A DNA stretch of 64,000 nt from Sanderia malayensis (taxonomy: Eukaryota; Cnidaria; Scyphozoa; Semaeostomeae; Pelagiidae): contig RQOL01000772.1 of NCBI GenBank assembly GCA_013076295.1, positions 992,001-1,056,000 on the forward strand, read 5' to 3'. This document shows positions 22,998 to 37,000 of this stretch, one piece after another. The notes under the pieces were generated by a model. That model saw only the letters and a list, made by a program, of their open reading frames with translations, did no database searches and had not been told where the DNA came from. The translations under genes and the position numbers were made by a program. Position 1 is the first letter of the stretch; each line of letters starts with the position of its first letter.

Positions 22998-25064
22998 AAC
23001 TATCATGGTGTAAAATGTTGCAAACGTTTTGATGGAGGAATTCCAGTTCCATAGCATAATTAATTCACGCTTTTCGATTATCAATTATAGTTGAATATCA
23101 AGAATCGAGTTCAAATCTCTGCAATTCTTTTCCAACATTTAGCAATCACCTCTGATAGTTTTTAGATTGTTTAGTGCACCAAGGCCCGCGAGATAACTCA
23201 ATTCTTGGCTACAACTCGAACACAATTCTTGTACTTATCCGAGAATTTGACACATCTACGTTTATCCATATAAATATAAGCATATTTGCCATATGAATAG
23301 ACTTGAAACAGCCAGCCAGCTCGAATAAAAGGCAGACATCCATTTTGATGGTATCATGCTCATGTCACCTCGAGGCTCCGTATGTCCCATACTTTCAAAG
23401 AAGCTTAGTGTGATATCTTGAAGCCATGGCATGCAATCAAAATGATCTATTATCCCATAGCTTAGAACGAGTTAATCACATGCACACTTTGAGAAGCCAG
23501 CATAGGTTGACAATGAATGCTCACGTTGAAGAACAATCAAAAAAACTGTTGGGTTCCTTTGTGAAACGTGTTTTAGTAATTTCACTCTAACTTTTCTTCA
23601 AACGATCAAGTGATGTTAAGAAATAGAAATAATGGAAACGCTTTTTCCTTTGTTGCACAAGGTTGTAATTACAGGTGGCATAAGGATGGTTTTCAAAGCG
23701 ATTTTTAGAATCAATTTGAGCTCATCCCCTTTTCCTTGTGACACCTTGAGAGATCGAGCCATTACAACACGTCATCCACCATGATGATTAAAATCAGTCT
23801 TTCTTAATGAGAAATGAGTTTGAATGGCATGTCGCAATCTCTTTGTTCAAGACAGCTATTTGCAATTAGATACATCAGCTGTTGATGATAATGAAGGCTT
23901 TAAAAATGGGAATACAACAAAGCAAACGTTCAGGCTACGAAGAGAGCTATACAAACATCCTTGCAATAACATCAATGACAATTCTCATTTAGATACAGCA
24001 AACTAGAGGCAGAAACGTATCATTAATTTATACATCAGTCGAAGCAGAGGTGGTTTGTGTAAGTTGACTTTGCTGAGTGATTTTGGCTTCACTTGATAAA
24101 TCATACTTGACCACGTAGTTAGAAGAAGCTATGAATTTGTGTATTCGCAGCTTAACAGCAATCATCGGCAGAGTTTCTTTGATAAACTGAGTCAACAGAA
24201 CGAGAACAAACACATGTTTTAGCTAACGATCACTTTAAATAACGAGGATTGTGGAAGCAAGACTAGCGGAGTCATTTGAACCATTGAGCACAACCTGGAT
24301 AAATTGTTACACGACGATTTTTTCAAAGGTTTGATACTTATACTAATACTCTGATATTTTGGTTATTTATGTTTTGATGTTATGACGAGGCGAGATTTTC
24401 TTTTGCTGATTAGAATCGAGTCGTGAAAAACGTTGATGCTCGTTTTGCGTTATTCAATTTCAAGTTCGATCTAATAGTAAACACGTCAAGAAATCTCAAC
24501 AGCTTTCTTTCTGCATGTCAGTAAATCAACATTCTTTATTGGCATGCATTGCGCTGTCCGTTTTGAACAGGTTTAAAAGTAAATATTATATCGAGTATCG
24601 AGCGTTTCGCTAATTGCTAAAGAAGCTGGATAAGAAAGTAGAATCTCGATATTGCGAAAATTTCCACGTGACACCACAAAATTCGGAATGCTATCAAATT
24701 TGGTCCCTCAAATTGCCTCATGGTTCAATGTAGTCTTGGTTTAACGAGGCGCCATGAGAGCAGCCATGTTTTTGTTGCCCCGAGCTTTGTAATATATGGG
24801 CTGCATAGTGGATTCAGGGAGCTCAGACAGTAAAATCGCACACAAAAGCAGGTAGATTTAAAGCGTTCAGGCTGCTTTTTCTGATCGAAGCAATAGAAAA
24901 GGGAATGGCTTATAGTATCGTGTCTTATAGATGCTACTGTTGCAGAATTTAGGGGGTTTTTGACACAGAATTTTATCACGAAATTCCCGCCCCTTCCACT
25001 CTCTTAGAAAATAACACGAGACGCACTGATAACTGATACATACTAAACTCTCTAAAGGCAGGTT
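22998..25064. other. Intergenic, no feature seen
   Basis: AT-rich DNA with only short open frames lacking domain signatures. Confidence 0.4.
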
Positions 25065-25283
25065 TTGAAATTTAAATTTATGGAATGCATTTTAACAAAG
25101 AGAGAGTCACAAAAAACAGTCAAAGCACCCAGGGGAAGGCCAAAAACAACATGGCTAAGCCTTATAAATAATGACATTGTACAATTAGAGGTGGAGGGAA
25201 GGATAGAATACATTGCACAAAATCGGGTCGCTTGGGACGTTATTGTGAAACGCGCCATGTTCAATGACGTAGAGAGAAAATGA
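25065..25283 (+). pseudogene. Non-LTR retrotransposon fragment (reverse transcriptase C-terminus)
   Basis: An open stretch of 72 codons contains PRGRPKTTWLSLINNDI followed by VAWDVIV. This matches the RGRPxxTW..xxxDL....A.DRxxW pattern at the C-terminus of many LINE endonuclease/reverse-transcriptase proteins. The rest of the element was not found upstream, so it is a 5'-truncated relic. It ends at a TGA followed by a GATGATGAT-like repeat, consistent with a LINE 3' end. Confidence 0.6.
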
Positions 25284-26223
25284 TGGTGATGATGACGATT
25301 TTAACAAATGCATACGCATGATATGTTATTTACTTTCTGAAGAAAAGTGATAAAGACAAAAACTTAAATTTTCACCGCTAATAAATAATCAAGACAGCAA
25401 TGTGGAATATTCTTAGACTTTTGAAAAGTTTAAACATCTTCTTTTCAATGAAAGAGAATTAGCATCGTTTTGATGTGGAAAATTACAACTATTGGCATTT
25501 TACTTACGCCACGTCAATAATCTGCAGCTGCCTTTTGAGTTGGCTTAATTGAACATTTTCAATCATGTTCAATGCGATTCGGATCAGCGGGCATTGGACC
25601 TTTTTGGTACATGGACACCGTCTAATTCTCGCATTAACAGAGTTCTGATCCGCTTGAAAACTACGTTGACAGTGTTCTGTTACTATTGCAAAAGCATGTA
25701 TTGTGAAATTTGGGCATAAATTATGCAAGTAACGGACAGATAAAATTGACTTCTCTACAAAGAGCAGCGATGAACTTACTCATTAATTAGAAAAATTGGA
25801 ATAAGCACGTTTTGATTCGCACACTGGACAGTTTTCGTACAAACTCTATTAACCATAGTCATATTAAGCCTAGGGGGGCTTATGGAATTCTCGAGGTTAC
25901 AGAGACTTATTAGAGATAGAGCTTATTGAAGCTTTTACGGTATGCTCATTAATTAGACACGGTATTTTCATGTTATATTCATTCTGTATATTCAGTCCAT
26001 GTTTAAATAATTGAGATACCTTCTTTGATAATAATTGAGATAGGTTCTGTTGAGTCCAGGTGGCTTATTTGAAGATTCGGATCGGGGCTTACTAGAGAAA
26101 GGGAAGCCTGATAAAATTCTCAAATAAACTTCACTTCATAATTCCTTTCTTTCAGGTCAAGCGACCCAGTGCAAACCCGAGAGTCGGTTTCAGCTGATAA
26201 TACCCAAAGAAAAATTGTAAAAA
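25284..26223. other. Upstream region and 5' UTR of the GPCR gene
   Basis: A strong splice acceptor (TTTCTTTCAG) ends at 26155, so the 68 nt before the GPCR ATG are probably the end of a spliced 5' UTR. The remainder is AT-rich with degenerate repeat sequence around 25870-26100. Confidence 0.5.
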
Positions 26224-27207
26224 ATGAAAGTAGAACAGATGAGTCCAGAGCTATCAGCATTCTTGAGCGTCCTACTTGGATCTTCAATGTTCTGCTGCGT
26301 CACTACGAACATTTGGATCGGCGTGAAGAGATATCGCCACACCAGCCCTGCCTATCACTTCTCGCCGTACTTTCTCAGCTCCTGTTTGGCCGACGTACTA
26401 TTAACGTGCACGGCTGGTCCGACAATTTGCGTTGTCATATCGAGCGAAACTTCAAACTACCACAAAGTGACGTGCATAGCTTTGGACGTCATCTTTCTCT
26501 CGCTGTTCTTGGGTTGCGTTCTATCGCAGCTCATCTACAACCTTGACAGACACTGCTTGTTCGCAGTCCGCACGATGTACAAGAGAAGCTTCGGTGAACT
26601 GAGGCGTAACGCCGTAACTATCACGATCATATGGCTCATCGCCATTACGACAGCCTTGATTTACATCGGCGTGCGACAAGACACAACAACACAGAACTAC
26701 TCGGTACCTATCACGTATTCATTTGCTGCAAACATGCTATATTGCTATTTTGTATCCATCATACTCAGCTTACTACCTGTCATGATAATCATATCGTCAA
26801 TTATCAAAACGATCCTTGTTATTAGACGCAAAAACAGCCTCGACCCTCCACGCAGGCGTGTACCTCTACAGGACCACGTGCCGAAAGCCTTCAACAGCAA
26901 AGTTGCTGAAGAGATTGAATCGTTTTACGGTACGCTTGCATCAAGTACTGTGTTTATTATCACGAGTTTACCATGGACATGCTTTGTGCTGCTAAAGACG
27001 CTACGACTTAATGGCAACGCATCCGTGAATGTCGAGCTCGCGTTGCTGTCTGTATCAGTTAGCGGAATAGGAGTGAAAACCCTTGCGTATATTCTCGGTT
27101 GTGGGTTTCTGCGGAGGAGTTTATTCTCCAATCTGTTAAAGAACAGTTCGGCTCAGTTTACGCTGGAGCAACCAGCATCCGTTATAACGAACATTGCAGT
27201 AATGTGA
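26224..27207 (+). CDS. Orphan class-A-like seven-transmembrane receptor, single exon
   Basis: 327 residues with seven hydrophobic segments at about 10-34, 48-72, 84-108, 129-149, 167-194, 237-258 and 270-292. Class A landmarks: the LAD with Asp57 in TM2; Cys84 at the top of TM3; NLDRH at 106-110 in the E/DRY position; Trp137 in TM4; and SLPW near 248-251 in place of the TM6 CWxP. TM7 lacks NPxxY (LAYILGCGF occupies that place), and the N-terminus is very short without a signal peptide. The ligand cannot be predicted. Intronless amine/peptide/orphan-type GPCRs are expanded in cnidarians. The loss of NPxxY and of a canonical DRY suggests a divergent lineage-specific receptor. Confidence 0.85.
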   Translation: MKVEQMSPELSAFLSVLLGSSMFCCVTTNIWIGVKRYRHTSPAYHFSPYFLSSCLADVLLTCTAGPTICVVISSETSNYHKVTCIALDVIFLSLFLGCVLSQLIYNLDRHCLFAVRTMYKRSFGELRRNAVTITIIWLIAITTALIYIGVRQDTTTQNYSVPITYSFAANMLYCYFVSIILSLLPVMIIISSIIKTILVIRRKNSLDPPRRRVPLQDHVPKAFNSKVAEEIESFYGTLASSTVFIITSLPWTCFVLLKTLRLNGNASVNVELALLSVSVSGIGVKTLAYILGCGFLRRSLFSNLLKNSSAQFTLEQPASVITNIAVM

Positions 27208-30200
27208 AATATCGGTCGTATGTGAATCGTATCTGATTCGTGTCTGTCGTGTAGAAGATATTTCTAAAATTATGCCTATTGGGTACATGGTACAAAGAAA
27301 AAAAGAGACCCCATTATTATGCTCATAAGGATAAAACGAAAAGAAGTCGCTTTTAAGCTTTGTCAGTCTTGAGTCGGTCTATTCATTGTAGACTGCTCAG
27401 ATTGCATGCTACCATGATTGTGGCGATACCATGCTATCATAACAGTATTAAAACCATTGCACTTACTAATCTAGAGATTTGCAACGAATACCTTGTTACT
27501 TTGGAATAGGTGATTTAATTACCGTATTTCTTCGATCAAACGCCCCCTCGAATAATGGCCCCTTCGAGCCATTATTCGACTCAAAAAAGCCAAAATTAAT
27601 AAGGCGCTCGCCCCAAAACGCCAAGATTAATAAACGCCCGGGACGTTTAATCGAGGAAATACTGTAAGCATGTTCGAGAACAGATGTATAAGATACCAAT
27701 TTACTACTAAAACGCCAAAATTTTCATGCCAAGTTAAGAAACTTTCAGTATAAGTTGTTGATCAATGTACATTATAAAAATACAGCAAAAATATATTTTA
27801 CTGTTTCTAGAAGTAAAATATAGCACAGGCAGTAATTACTTAACGCAAGTGTTGCTAAACTATAGCACCTGTACGTCCGGTCTATGCTATAAATATTTTT
27901 CATAAAAACCACATCTCGTTCGCAATTTCTGTCAGCATTTGTTTGGAAAGACAGTATCATGTTAGAAGCCGTTTAATTTTTTGAGTTTCAAGTGTTCTGT
28001 TGTTCTTATCCATAAACGCCTTATTGAGGAATATTTCGCAATGTTGATATCCTACGAAGGGAAAAGAGCAGATGTGGAACAGATGATAGCACATTAAAAA
28101 CTTCTGGCTGAACACTGTGTGAGAAACAACAGCAAATGAGAAAGTAATAATCGCTTCTTTCTTACTAATATGAGTTTAAGCTGCCAAGTGATGCTCAACT
28201 GGCAGAAAAAGGCGTTTAAAAACAGGAGAAATCAATATACACAACGGTCAACTGCTGCTGGAGCAAGCAGGGCATCAGTCGCAATAACAACATAAAAAAG
28301 ATGTTTACTATAAAATTGTTTTACCATTAAAGCTGATGATATATGATTATAGACCAATTCGATTATATGTTTATGCTCAAAAGTCATTTGACACGTTCCG
28401 TATACGTAATGCTTGAAATTTGGAGGGTAAAAGAAAATGGAGACATAAAGGTGGGGAGAAGTATTGCACCGAACAGGGATGGGAGATTTGTCAAGATTGT
28501 CCAAGCATCTCCGGGAAACTATTTCACGTCGTTGTTAAATAGCCCATTCAGTGCAGGTCTCCGCTGCTTCGTAATTCGGTTAATGTATCGGTTTAATTGC
28601 AATTAATCTGTGTGCATGACTGGATGCCGCAGCATTTATTAAAAATTCGAACTAGCAGGGAAATTGTTCAAGAGGACAACAATGCTGGAAACCATTATGT
28701 GACCACGCCCTTAAAGCACATGTGTAGAAAGTAAGCAACGCCCATCGCAGGTTAAAAATTTTACAAGCATATACCTTTATGGCAACAAAACAGCTAAATT
28801 TTCAGAAAAATGGCTCTAATAAGTGGCACTCTCTTTTCTAAAAATTATTGAGTGGCCCCAACGGCTGAGGGATTTCTCTGATTTATACTCGTCACTACTG
28901 GGGAATGTATTGGGCCTCTGGGGGGATTTCCAAAGTAGTTATGTTCAAAAATGGCCTGCTAGATACAAAAAAATGTTAGGACGCTTGCGAGAGGCACTGT
29001 TTGCTTGCAAAATCATTGCATTGCAAGACTCCATATTAATGTTAATATGGGTGTGTGCCCATATTAACAAGTATGCAATAAATCTTAATTTGAGTTTCTT
29101 TTGAAGTGTGCGAATTCGTTGGATTTCTGTTGAGAATAATGTTTACCAAAGGGAAAGGCCGTTATTTTGCTGCTTCAATAAAACCAATGAAAAGGACTGC
29201 TAAAAGAAGCGTTTTCGAAGTGGTTGGGTCATTTTCGGTCACAGCTGGATAAAACAAAATTATTTATCCGAATGTTCACTCAAAAATACAATGCATCATT
29301 AAACCTCTGTCAAACACAATGAACTTTTTCGCTATCATGCTCAAGAGGAACGCGTGGAAATCAATTAAGTTCAGGAAAGCTGTTCTCCTTTGGCAATTAA
29401 GTAAGCAAATTGAATTGTGCAAAATTGAAGATAAGGATGCTTGTTTTATATTTTTTCTCTTTTCGATAAAGAAAGACTCGCAGCCATCATTATCAGTCAA
29501 AGTTAGTTATGTCAAATTGCCCGAGTTGTGAAATAAAGGAATTCTAAATTGTTTAATTTGATCGGAACATGGTTTTTCAATCACGAACCGAAGAAAATGC
29601 GAGTAGGAATAAAGAACTGTCATGAAATACATTTGACAATAGAATGAAAACTGAAAGAGTCGCCAACCAGACAACAACGACGGCTATTTCCAAAGTCTCT
29701 CGAATAATCTGACATATGTATTAATGCTGAACAAGTTATTCGCATTAAACAAACAACTACCTGACAAAACATATAACTGAAAGTATATATATAAGCGAAA
29801 ATAAATATGCATAGGTACTGTACTCACTTGACACATAGGCCCACCACGCTCATGCTAAAATATGCTACTTTTTCTTTCTTGCCACGAGACAGACTTTTTA
29901 ATTTTCTCAACTCTACTTTTTACCCACATCATGCTCGTGTTATTCGCATAGTTTTAAGCTTTCCTTTCTGCCATAGTGATTATATTTCAAAATATTTAAT
30001 TTTTCTTCTGCCAACAATTTTGAATAGGCCACGTTTTTAGCAACTCCATGTTGAGAGCACGAATGGTAATGATAAGGCTTTGACCCCCACTCTTTCAGAT
30101 CTCCCAAAATCCTTTCCACAGAAATTGATGCAAATCCAAGGGTTTTATGCCCCCTTAGATAGATAAAGGATTAAAACTGCTATTTGTCTTGCCCTTCTTC

Positions 30201-31088
30201 ACAAAAAAATACAATCCACGGTCACTGGAATAGTTATTGTTAATAATTATTATAATTCATTATTAAGATTAAATTCCACCCTTGTTGCTTGCAATATTAT
30301 CTCCAAAAAAATTAAAACAACTTTGCGTTAGACATTGCAATTTGGGATAGTATTATTATAATTCACTGATAATACACTTGACAACACATTATACCAGCAC
30401 CATATGGTTTATGAAAGAAAATGCATACAATAAAAAAAAATAAAATTAATTAAAATAAAAGTAGCAATGTATATTCAAAATAGAAAAAGCAAACAAGATT
30501 TGTCTGTTTTGGAAATTGACAATATATAGACTTTTTATTTTATTTTCGGTTTCGAAAGGCAAGGGACAAGGTTGTTAAGTATAGTTTACTCCTCACAACA
30601 CGTAAGGTCAAGTAGATTGTTTCATATTTCTTTCCAACTATCAAACCCTGGGGTGACATTTTACAGGACAGCTTAGTATCGAAGAAGCCCCAGCTTAAAA
30701 TTAGCCTTGATTTCAAAGCTTACAAGAAAACAACATTAAACTAAAAATTAATACATAAGTTCTTTTAAAGGAGTAAATTATATATTTATATATAAATACA
30801 CTGTGTCGCTCATATAGTCAAATAATTATTAATTATTTACAAGTACTCGAGAACTTTAATTTCTCTTGTTAAAACCACACGAAAACTGAACACGGTACAT
30901 CGGTACATCTATATCTAAAATACTATATAATTTCATTAACTTAAATACGAATACAGCGTTCAATAACCGGTCATACACTTCTGGCGTGCGAGCAGCATTA
31001 ATCGAAAACGCGAGTTGGTAAACAGCGCGTGCGCAGAAAAAACGCAGGAATAACTCGGGGCATACCGTGTTTGAAGCAAACACTGGTG
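27208..31088. other. Intergenic region between GPCR and KSR 3' ends
   Basis: 3.9 kb with one clear MITE (27520-27666), a short perfect inverted repeat at 29041-29068 (GTTAATATGGG / CCCATATTAAC), AT-rich simple sequence near 30420-30480, and the KSR 3' UTR at its right end. No supported coding exon. Confidence 0.45.
27520..27666. mobile_element. MITE, Tc1/mariner-like family B (147 bp)
   Basis: TA-flanked inverted ends TACCGTATTTCTTCGATCAA and, inverted, TACAGTATTTCCTCGATTAA; the interior is AT/GC patchy with AACGCC and GGCG repeats. Related sequence (CCTCGATTAAACG, GGGGGCGTTTATT) is found at 45209-45532 and more weakly near 43130-43280. Confidence 0.8.
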
Positions 31089-34000
31089 TCAAAATAGAAC
31101 TAAAGCATCTGCAGACCTTGACATTGGGTACATTGGTTGAGATGGACTTCGAATTAATTTCTTTTTTGGCAGTCGCTCAAATGCTTTTGTGAGCAGATGA
31201 AATTGTGGACGATTCTCCGGACTGAACGCCCAGCACATTGCCAAAATATCCTGCAAACAACATATTAGTTATTGCTATTAATGAAGAAAGGGAAAATAAG
31301 GGTAACAAGAATAATAAAAGAAATAATAGCATTAAAAAAATTAAATAGTGAAGAGTATAGTTAAGATGTGGAGACAAATGCAATGGAAATAGAATCATTC
31401 AGTAGGGGCAAAATCAATAAAAAGAGGAGCAATAGGGGCAGGGTGAGCAATAGGCGTAAAAGACTCAGGGGCAAAGGTCAGGGGTCAAGGGTCAAGGGTC
31501 AAGGGTCAAGAACAGGGGTCAAGAACAGGGCCAAGGGTCAAGAACAGGGTCAAGAGCAAGAGTGGATGTAGAAGGAGTAAAAGTCAACCCAAAATATGGA
31601 AGGAAAATATGGGCGGGAGTAAAAACACAAAGCACAGAAGAATTGGAGGAACATAAACATCAGCATTAAGTTGGAGCAAACTCAATCAACGCAGGGACAA
31701 TTATCCAACTTACTTTGGCATCTCTTGAAACCTCAAGTTTGCTTAAAGATTGCTTAAATCCTTTTCCAATTTGCCAAATCGTGGATTCTGTTGGTTGATC
31801 ATCAAATGGAAAGCGCTTGGATAGCAACTCATACCAAACAGTGCTAGAAAAGAAAGTTAGCTCACGTTAGTTTCCAATAGCATTGACACCCGTATTTTTA
31901 CTGCTCGTTGACAGAAACAACGAGAAAACTCAATTGTACAAGGAGGTATTGCATTGAAAGAGGTCTAGTAACATATGTTACAAGATGCACGAGTATCACA
32001 TGGGCAGATGCAATGAATCGCAACATGAGCATCCTATTGTTCGAACAAAATAGGCTATTGTTTCCTCTATTGTTCGAACAAAATAGGCTATTGTTTCCTC
32101 TATTGTTTGAAATTAAATTTTAGCCTAGAGATTCTTAGTAGGCTCTTATATGGGACCTTTTACTGTCATTGGAGAGAACAAGAATGAAAGGGTGGTACCT
32201 TTTTAGATTTCTATCCAAAAAGGTACATCCTATGTGGAATAGAAACCCAAGGTGTGGAAATGAAGTAAGCAAGAATGCAGCCACGGAAACCCAATCAGGT
32301 TTCTGGAATATTTACACGACAAACGTCCCACCAAGGTGTCCGTCTGGCAACTACGAAAATTGGTGACCTTTTGAGAACAAATGAATGAATTGCCATGAGG
32401 TCCGAACATCCTTCAAAATTTCAAATCAACTTCTCAAAAACCCGCTGAACATTAAATCAATTTGCTAATATGATAATCGCAGATAAGCAGCGTATTCGGG
32501 CGGCACCTGTAAGAAGCGTCCACTAGCCAAAAAAACTCATTGAAATCGCCTGCAGTTCATCAGCCAGTGTTTGTCTTGATCATTGAAAAGACACCACAGG
32601 TTGCCGTAGCCTGGTCTTAAAAAACTAACAAATGGCAAGCTGAGCGCGCTGAATAGAAACCACGCGCTGCATGTACACTGAGATTACGCTATTGATTAAG
32701 GAAAACAAGCAGCCGTAATCACTAGTCAAAGAAAAGCTCTCGCTCGTTAATCTGGACCAAGACAGCGCGTCACAGAAAGAGCAAAACAACACTGCATTAT
32801 TTATTAGATAGCAGTGCAGCAACAATACAACAAGGCCCCGCTTATGAGAAAATATTTCTGTAGGAGAGGCCTATTATTTTCAAACAATTGACCATTGTTT
32901 TGCTATTGTCTTCTGCACGAAAACAGGATAATGTAGAAAAAAGGATTGTGCCAGAGATTATAACAAGGTCGAAGATTGCAGAGCGAGAAAATATAACGTG
33001 TTTGGTGCTATTTCGAATCAAGCAGGGATACATCAAATTTGAATATTGAGGGAAGACCCTAAAAGGTTGCGACCTCCTGAAAGTCATCAGTGTATAATGC
33101 TCATCAAAGAAGCGCATTCTTACACCAGGGGGGGCGAGAAATAAAATGATCAACTGAACTCACCCGAATGCATATATGTCCGATTCTTTGGTGTACTTCT
33201 TGACTTCTCTGCCAGGATCAGCTGGGTCCAATGCGCAGATGATTTCAGGGGCTTGGTAACAGATCCAGTTGTTTATGATAAGGAGCCATCCTGGTCTGCA
33301 GAAGAATAAATAGTTGCAAACAGACGATACACAGTTTTAGCATGAACATATGAGTAGCAGAACTAGTCAATATAATCAGGGTAAAGCAATCAAATATTGA
33401 CCTATCTAATTATCAGATCATCTCTACTAAAATCTAATACGTCACTCATTTCAATTCACAAGTCAATCACTTCAATCAATGATCCCAATCACTTCAATCA
33501 ATGATCCCAATCACTTCAATCAATGATCCCAATCATTTCAATCAATGATCCCAATCACTTCAATCAATGATCCCAATCACTTCAATCAATGATCCCAATC
33601 ATTTCAATCAATGATCCCAATCACTTCAATCAATGATCCCAATCACTACAATCAATGATCCCAATCATTTCAATCAATGATCCCAATCACTTCAATCAAT
33701 GATCCCAATCACTTCAATCAATGATCCCAATCACTTCAATCAATGATCCCAATCATTTCAATCAATGATCCCAATCACTTCAATCAATGATCCCAATCAC
33801 TTCAATCAATGATCCCAATCACTTCAATCAATGATCCCAATCACTTCAATCAATGATCCCAATCATTTCAATCAATGATCCCAATCACTTCAATCAACAA
33901 ACCACTTCATCAATCACCAAAACTACTTCGCTTACTTTAAACGAGATCAAGCAATCACCTCAGTCAATCACTCTAATCACCCAGTCGATCAATCAAGCAA

Positions 34001-37000
34001 AGACAAGACCTTCAAAAATAAAGACAACAAAGACAATAGTTCTAGGCGTATACAAAAAATACCTCCTACCTTTCCAGCGGAGATCTCGAGTCTGCGACAT
34101 TTAGTAAACCGAAATCCGTGATAACACAACGATGTTTCTCCACGAATATATTCTTAGAATTCAAATCTTTGTGCACGATGCGTCGTGCGTGCAAATAACC
34201 CATTCCCTGTGACAATACAAGCACGCAAATGAAACAACGGTAATAACACATTGATACAGTATCGACTCCCTACTGCCTGAAAGCTCGCAGTACCCATTGG
34301 CAGCAATAACAATAACAACAATAACAATAGTCTAGCTGGTAGCGAAGAAAGAGGGGTACATCAGTGGCGTAGCTACGATTTGGCGGTGAAGGGGCGAAAC
34401 CCGGACAAATTCCGACAATATTCTGACGAAATTTAGAGATGTTGACAAATGTTTTGACAAACACTAGTCACTATCGAAACAAAGCATTCGATTTTTGTCG
34501 TTTAACTTTACTTTGACTGACCATTTTTCTGCCCCCCCTGCCCCCCCCCTTTAGCTACGCCACTGGGGTACATACTGTTCTCTTACCTGTGCAACTTGTG
34601 TGATCATCATGATAATTCGATTATTGTCAAAGGTATAATTCTGTTCGTGGATGTATTGATGGAGAGTCGAGCCTTTGCAAAAACTGCAATGGAAGGGCAA
34701 ATAACATCACGATACGTTAGGGCCAGTACTGCGTCATGCAAAGAGGTTACTACTGCATCATGCATTAGGACTAGTACTGTATCATGCAAAGAGGTTACTA
34801 CTGCATCATGCATTAGGACTAGTACTGTATCATGCAAAGAGGAGTACTGCATCATGCGTTGGAGTACATTAATTTTACTACGCATCAGTATTGCCAATAT
34901 GCAATGCATCACCTTGTGACGATGGCAAATGTCGGCGGCTCCATGCACGCTCCCATGAACAAAATTAAATTCTCGTGTCTGGTTTTGCGAAACGTCTGGA
35001 CCTATAAGCGATAATAGCGTGTACGATTTCAAACAAACGATGACGATACAAATCAAGATATTTAAACCCCATATGATTGCAGCTTTCATTAATGTTACCC
35101 CCGCGCTATGGGACAATTTATATTGTTTTAACTTATGAAAATTCAGATATCGGGGGAGCACTGACATAGGACCATGCATACGGCGTTTGAATGGAAATGG
35201 AAATCACATACCTTATATTTGAAGGACGTCTTTTCTTTTTCACTTGGATTCTCCACGTGAAGTATCTTGACAGCGACTTCGCCGTGCCATTTGGCCCTGT
35301 GAAAAGCGCCGGAGAATTTAGTATTTCTAGACAAGTGCTAAGAGTTTAATTGAAATGGAAGGGGAACTGATTTTAAGCCCATTTCTAAGAGAGAGAAAAC
35401 GCCATATAGCAAGAAATTCCATCAGGAAAAAAAGACAACAAAAGTGTCTAAACAAAGAAGATTCAGATAAGAGTCACACGAAGAGACACTCCCTGCAATG
35501 AAATTTTATGCACAAAGCAAGAAAGAATAAAGATATTCATGATCATGATAATAAGAACAAAAAAAGCATGTGAATAAAAAGTAGATAAGATGTATGAAAA
35601 GAAAGTAAAAGCTCAGGAAACACAAAAAATGATAGATATGTAAAAAAACAGTATAAGATGCAAAAGAAACAGTCTGGAAAAACACAATAGCATGGTAGAT
35701 ACAGTGAGCAGAAAATGATAGATACAGTGAGTATAGGATGATAGATACAGTGAGTAGAGGATGATAGATACAGTGAGTAGAGGATGATAGATACAGTGAG
35801 TAGAGGATGATAGATACAGTGAGTAGAGGATGATAGATACAGTGAGTAGAAGCAGAAACACGAAGGTGTAGAATAGTCAATGATTGACACAGGACACTAA
35901 CAAGTTTTAGCTTACTTGTAGACTTCGCCCATTCTTCCTTTTCCAATCAGTTCTCCAAACTCAATATCAGCATATGGTATGACCCATTCCGACATCAGGC
36001 TTCCGCGCTCCTGAATAAAGAATAGAATTTAATTGTGAAAGATTGATGAATATATTTAGGAATTGAAAACAAGCAACAACATACACGTTTTATCCTTTGT
36101 AGTATACTTTTCGTTTGTCAAGCTCGAGAGTGTCTTTCAGTTTTTTAGAAAATATATTATAAAATAAAAAATGGGGTACACTAAGCACCCATATATAAGA
36201 ACCAATGAATTAAGAACCTTCCAGGCTGAAATCGAAACTCAAAACAATAAAAGAGACAATAGACCATTGTATTTGAACAATGAGCTGGATGCAGAGGTCA
36301 CAGGTTCTTATACCCGGGTGTAGCGCTATTTTATGTGGCTACCACAACGCATTTCTTTAGCGCAACAGAAAAATAGAATTGTAGAATATTCAGGGTCCAT
36401 AATTATTTCAACTTTTATACTCATCCGCATATTAGGTGAGCTTTATTCTTGATTCAAGTGCAAAAAAGCTAAAGAACCTTAGCAGAGCGAACATTAAAAG
36501 CGATCTTTATAATAATTAATGATTTATGATGGTCACTTAAAACATAAATTACTTACGTGTAGGTTCATTAGCATGTCCAGTTTATCAGCTTTCGATAATG
36601 GTTCGTCCTGTTAATGATTTTAATTGTTAAAAACATTTAAATAGTGTTATCAACGGTAAAACCGATGTGGAATTTAGTCAGTGCATCCACTCTTTAAACT
36701 CAACTCAACTTTAAACACATTCAGACACTTTGAATCATTCGAAGCCGGAAATTTATTCTCTTAAGAATGGCCAATATTAACTGTCTTATATCTTAATTTC
36801 AGAATCGGAAAAATATGATTGAACTTTATAGTATTTTATAAGAATCCAAAAAGATCCTTGATAAACAAGATGCATTTTATCCAGAAGAATCCCTGATAAA
36901 TTATATATTTGCTTATATATCACCTTATCAAATCTTCTTATCCGATTCAGAGACATAAATTAGCTGTTTATGTTTATTTTGAAATTAGGTTGAAATGAGG

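Noticed and set aside
33462..33898. Regular 22-bp repeats resembling a CRISPR array
   Set aside because: Units are head-to-tail with no unique spacers, lie in an intron of an animal gene, and no cas gene is present.
34607..35179. 190-codon minus-strand frame in KSR
   Set aside because: It reads through two introns and a 48-bp repeat. The true KSR exons 34587-34683 and 34913-35001 lie in or across it, partly in other frames.
35506..35946. Overlapping minus-strand frames rich in [12 protein letters not shown]
   Set aside because: Produced by the 23-bp tandem repeat in KSR intron 13, not a protein repeat family.
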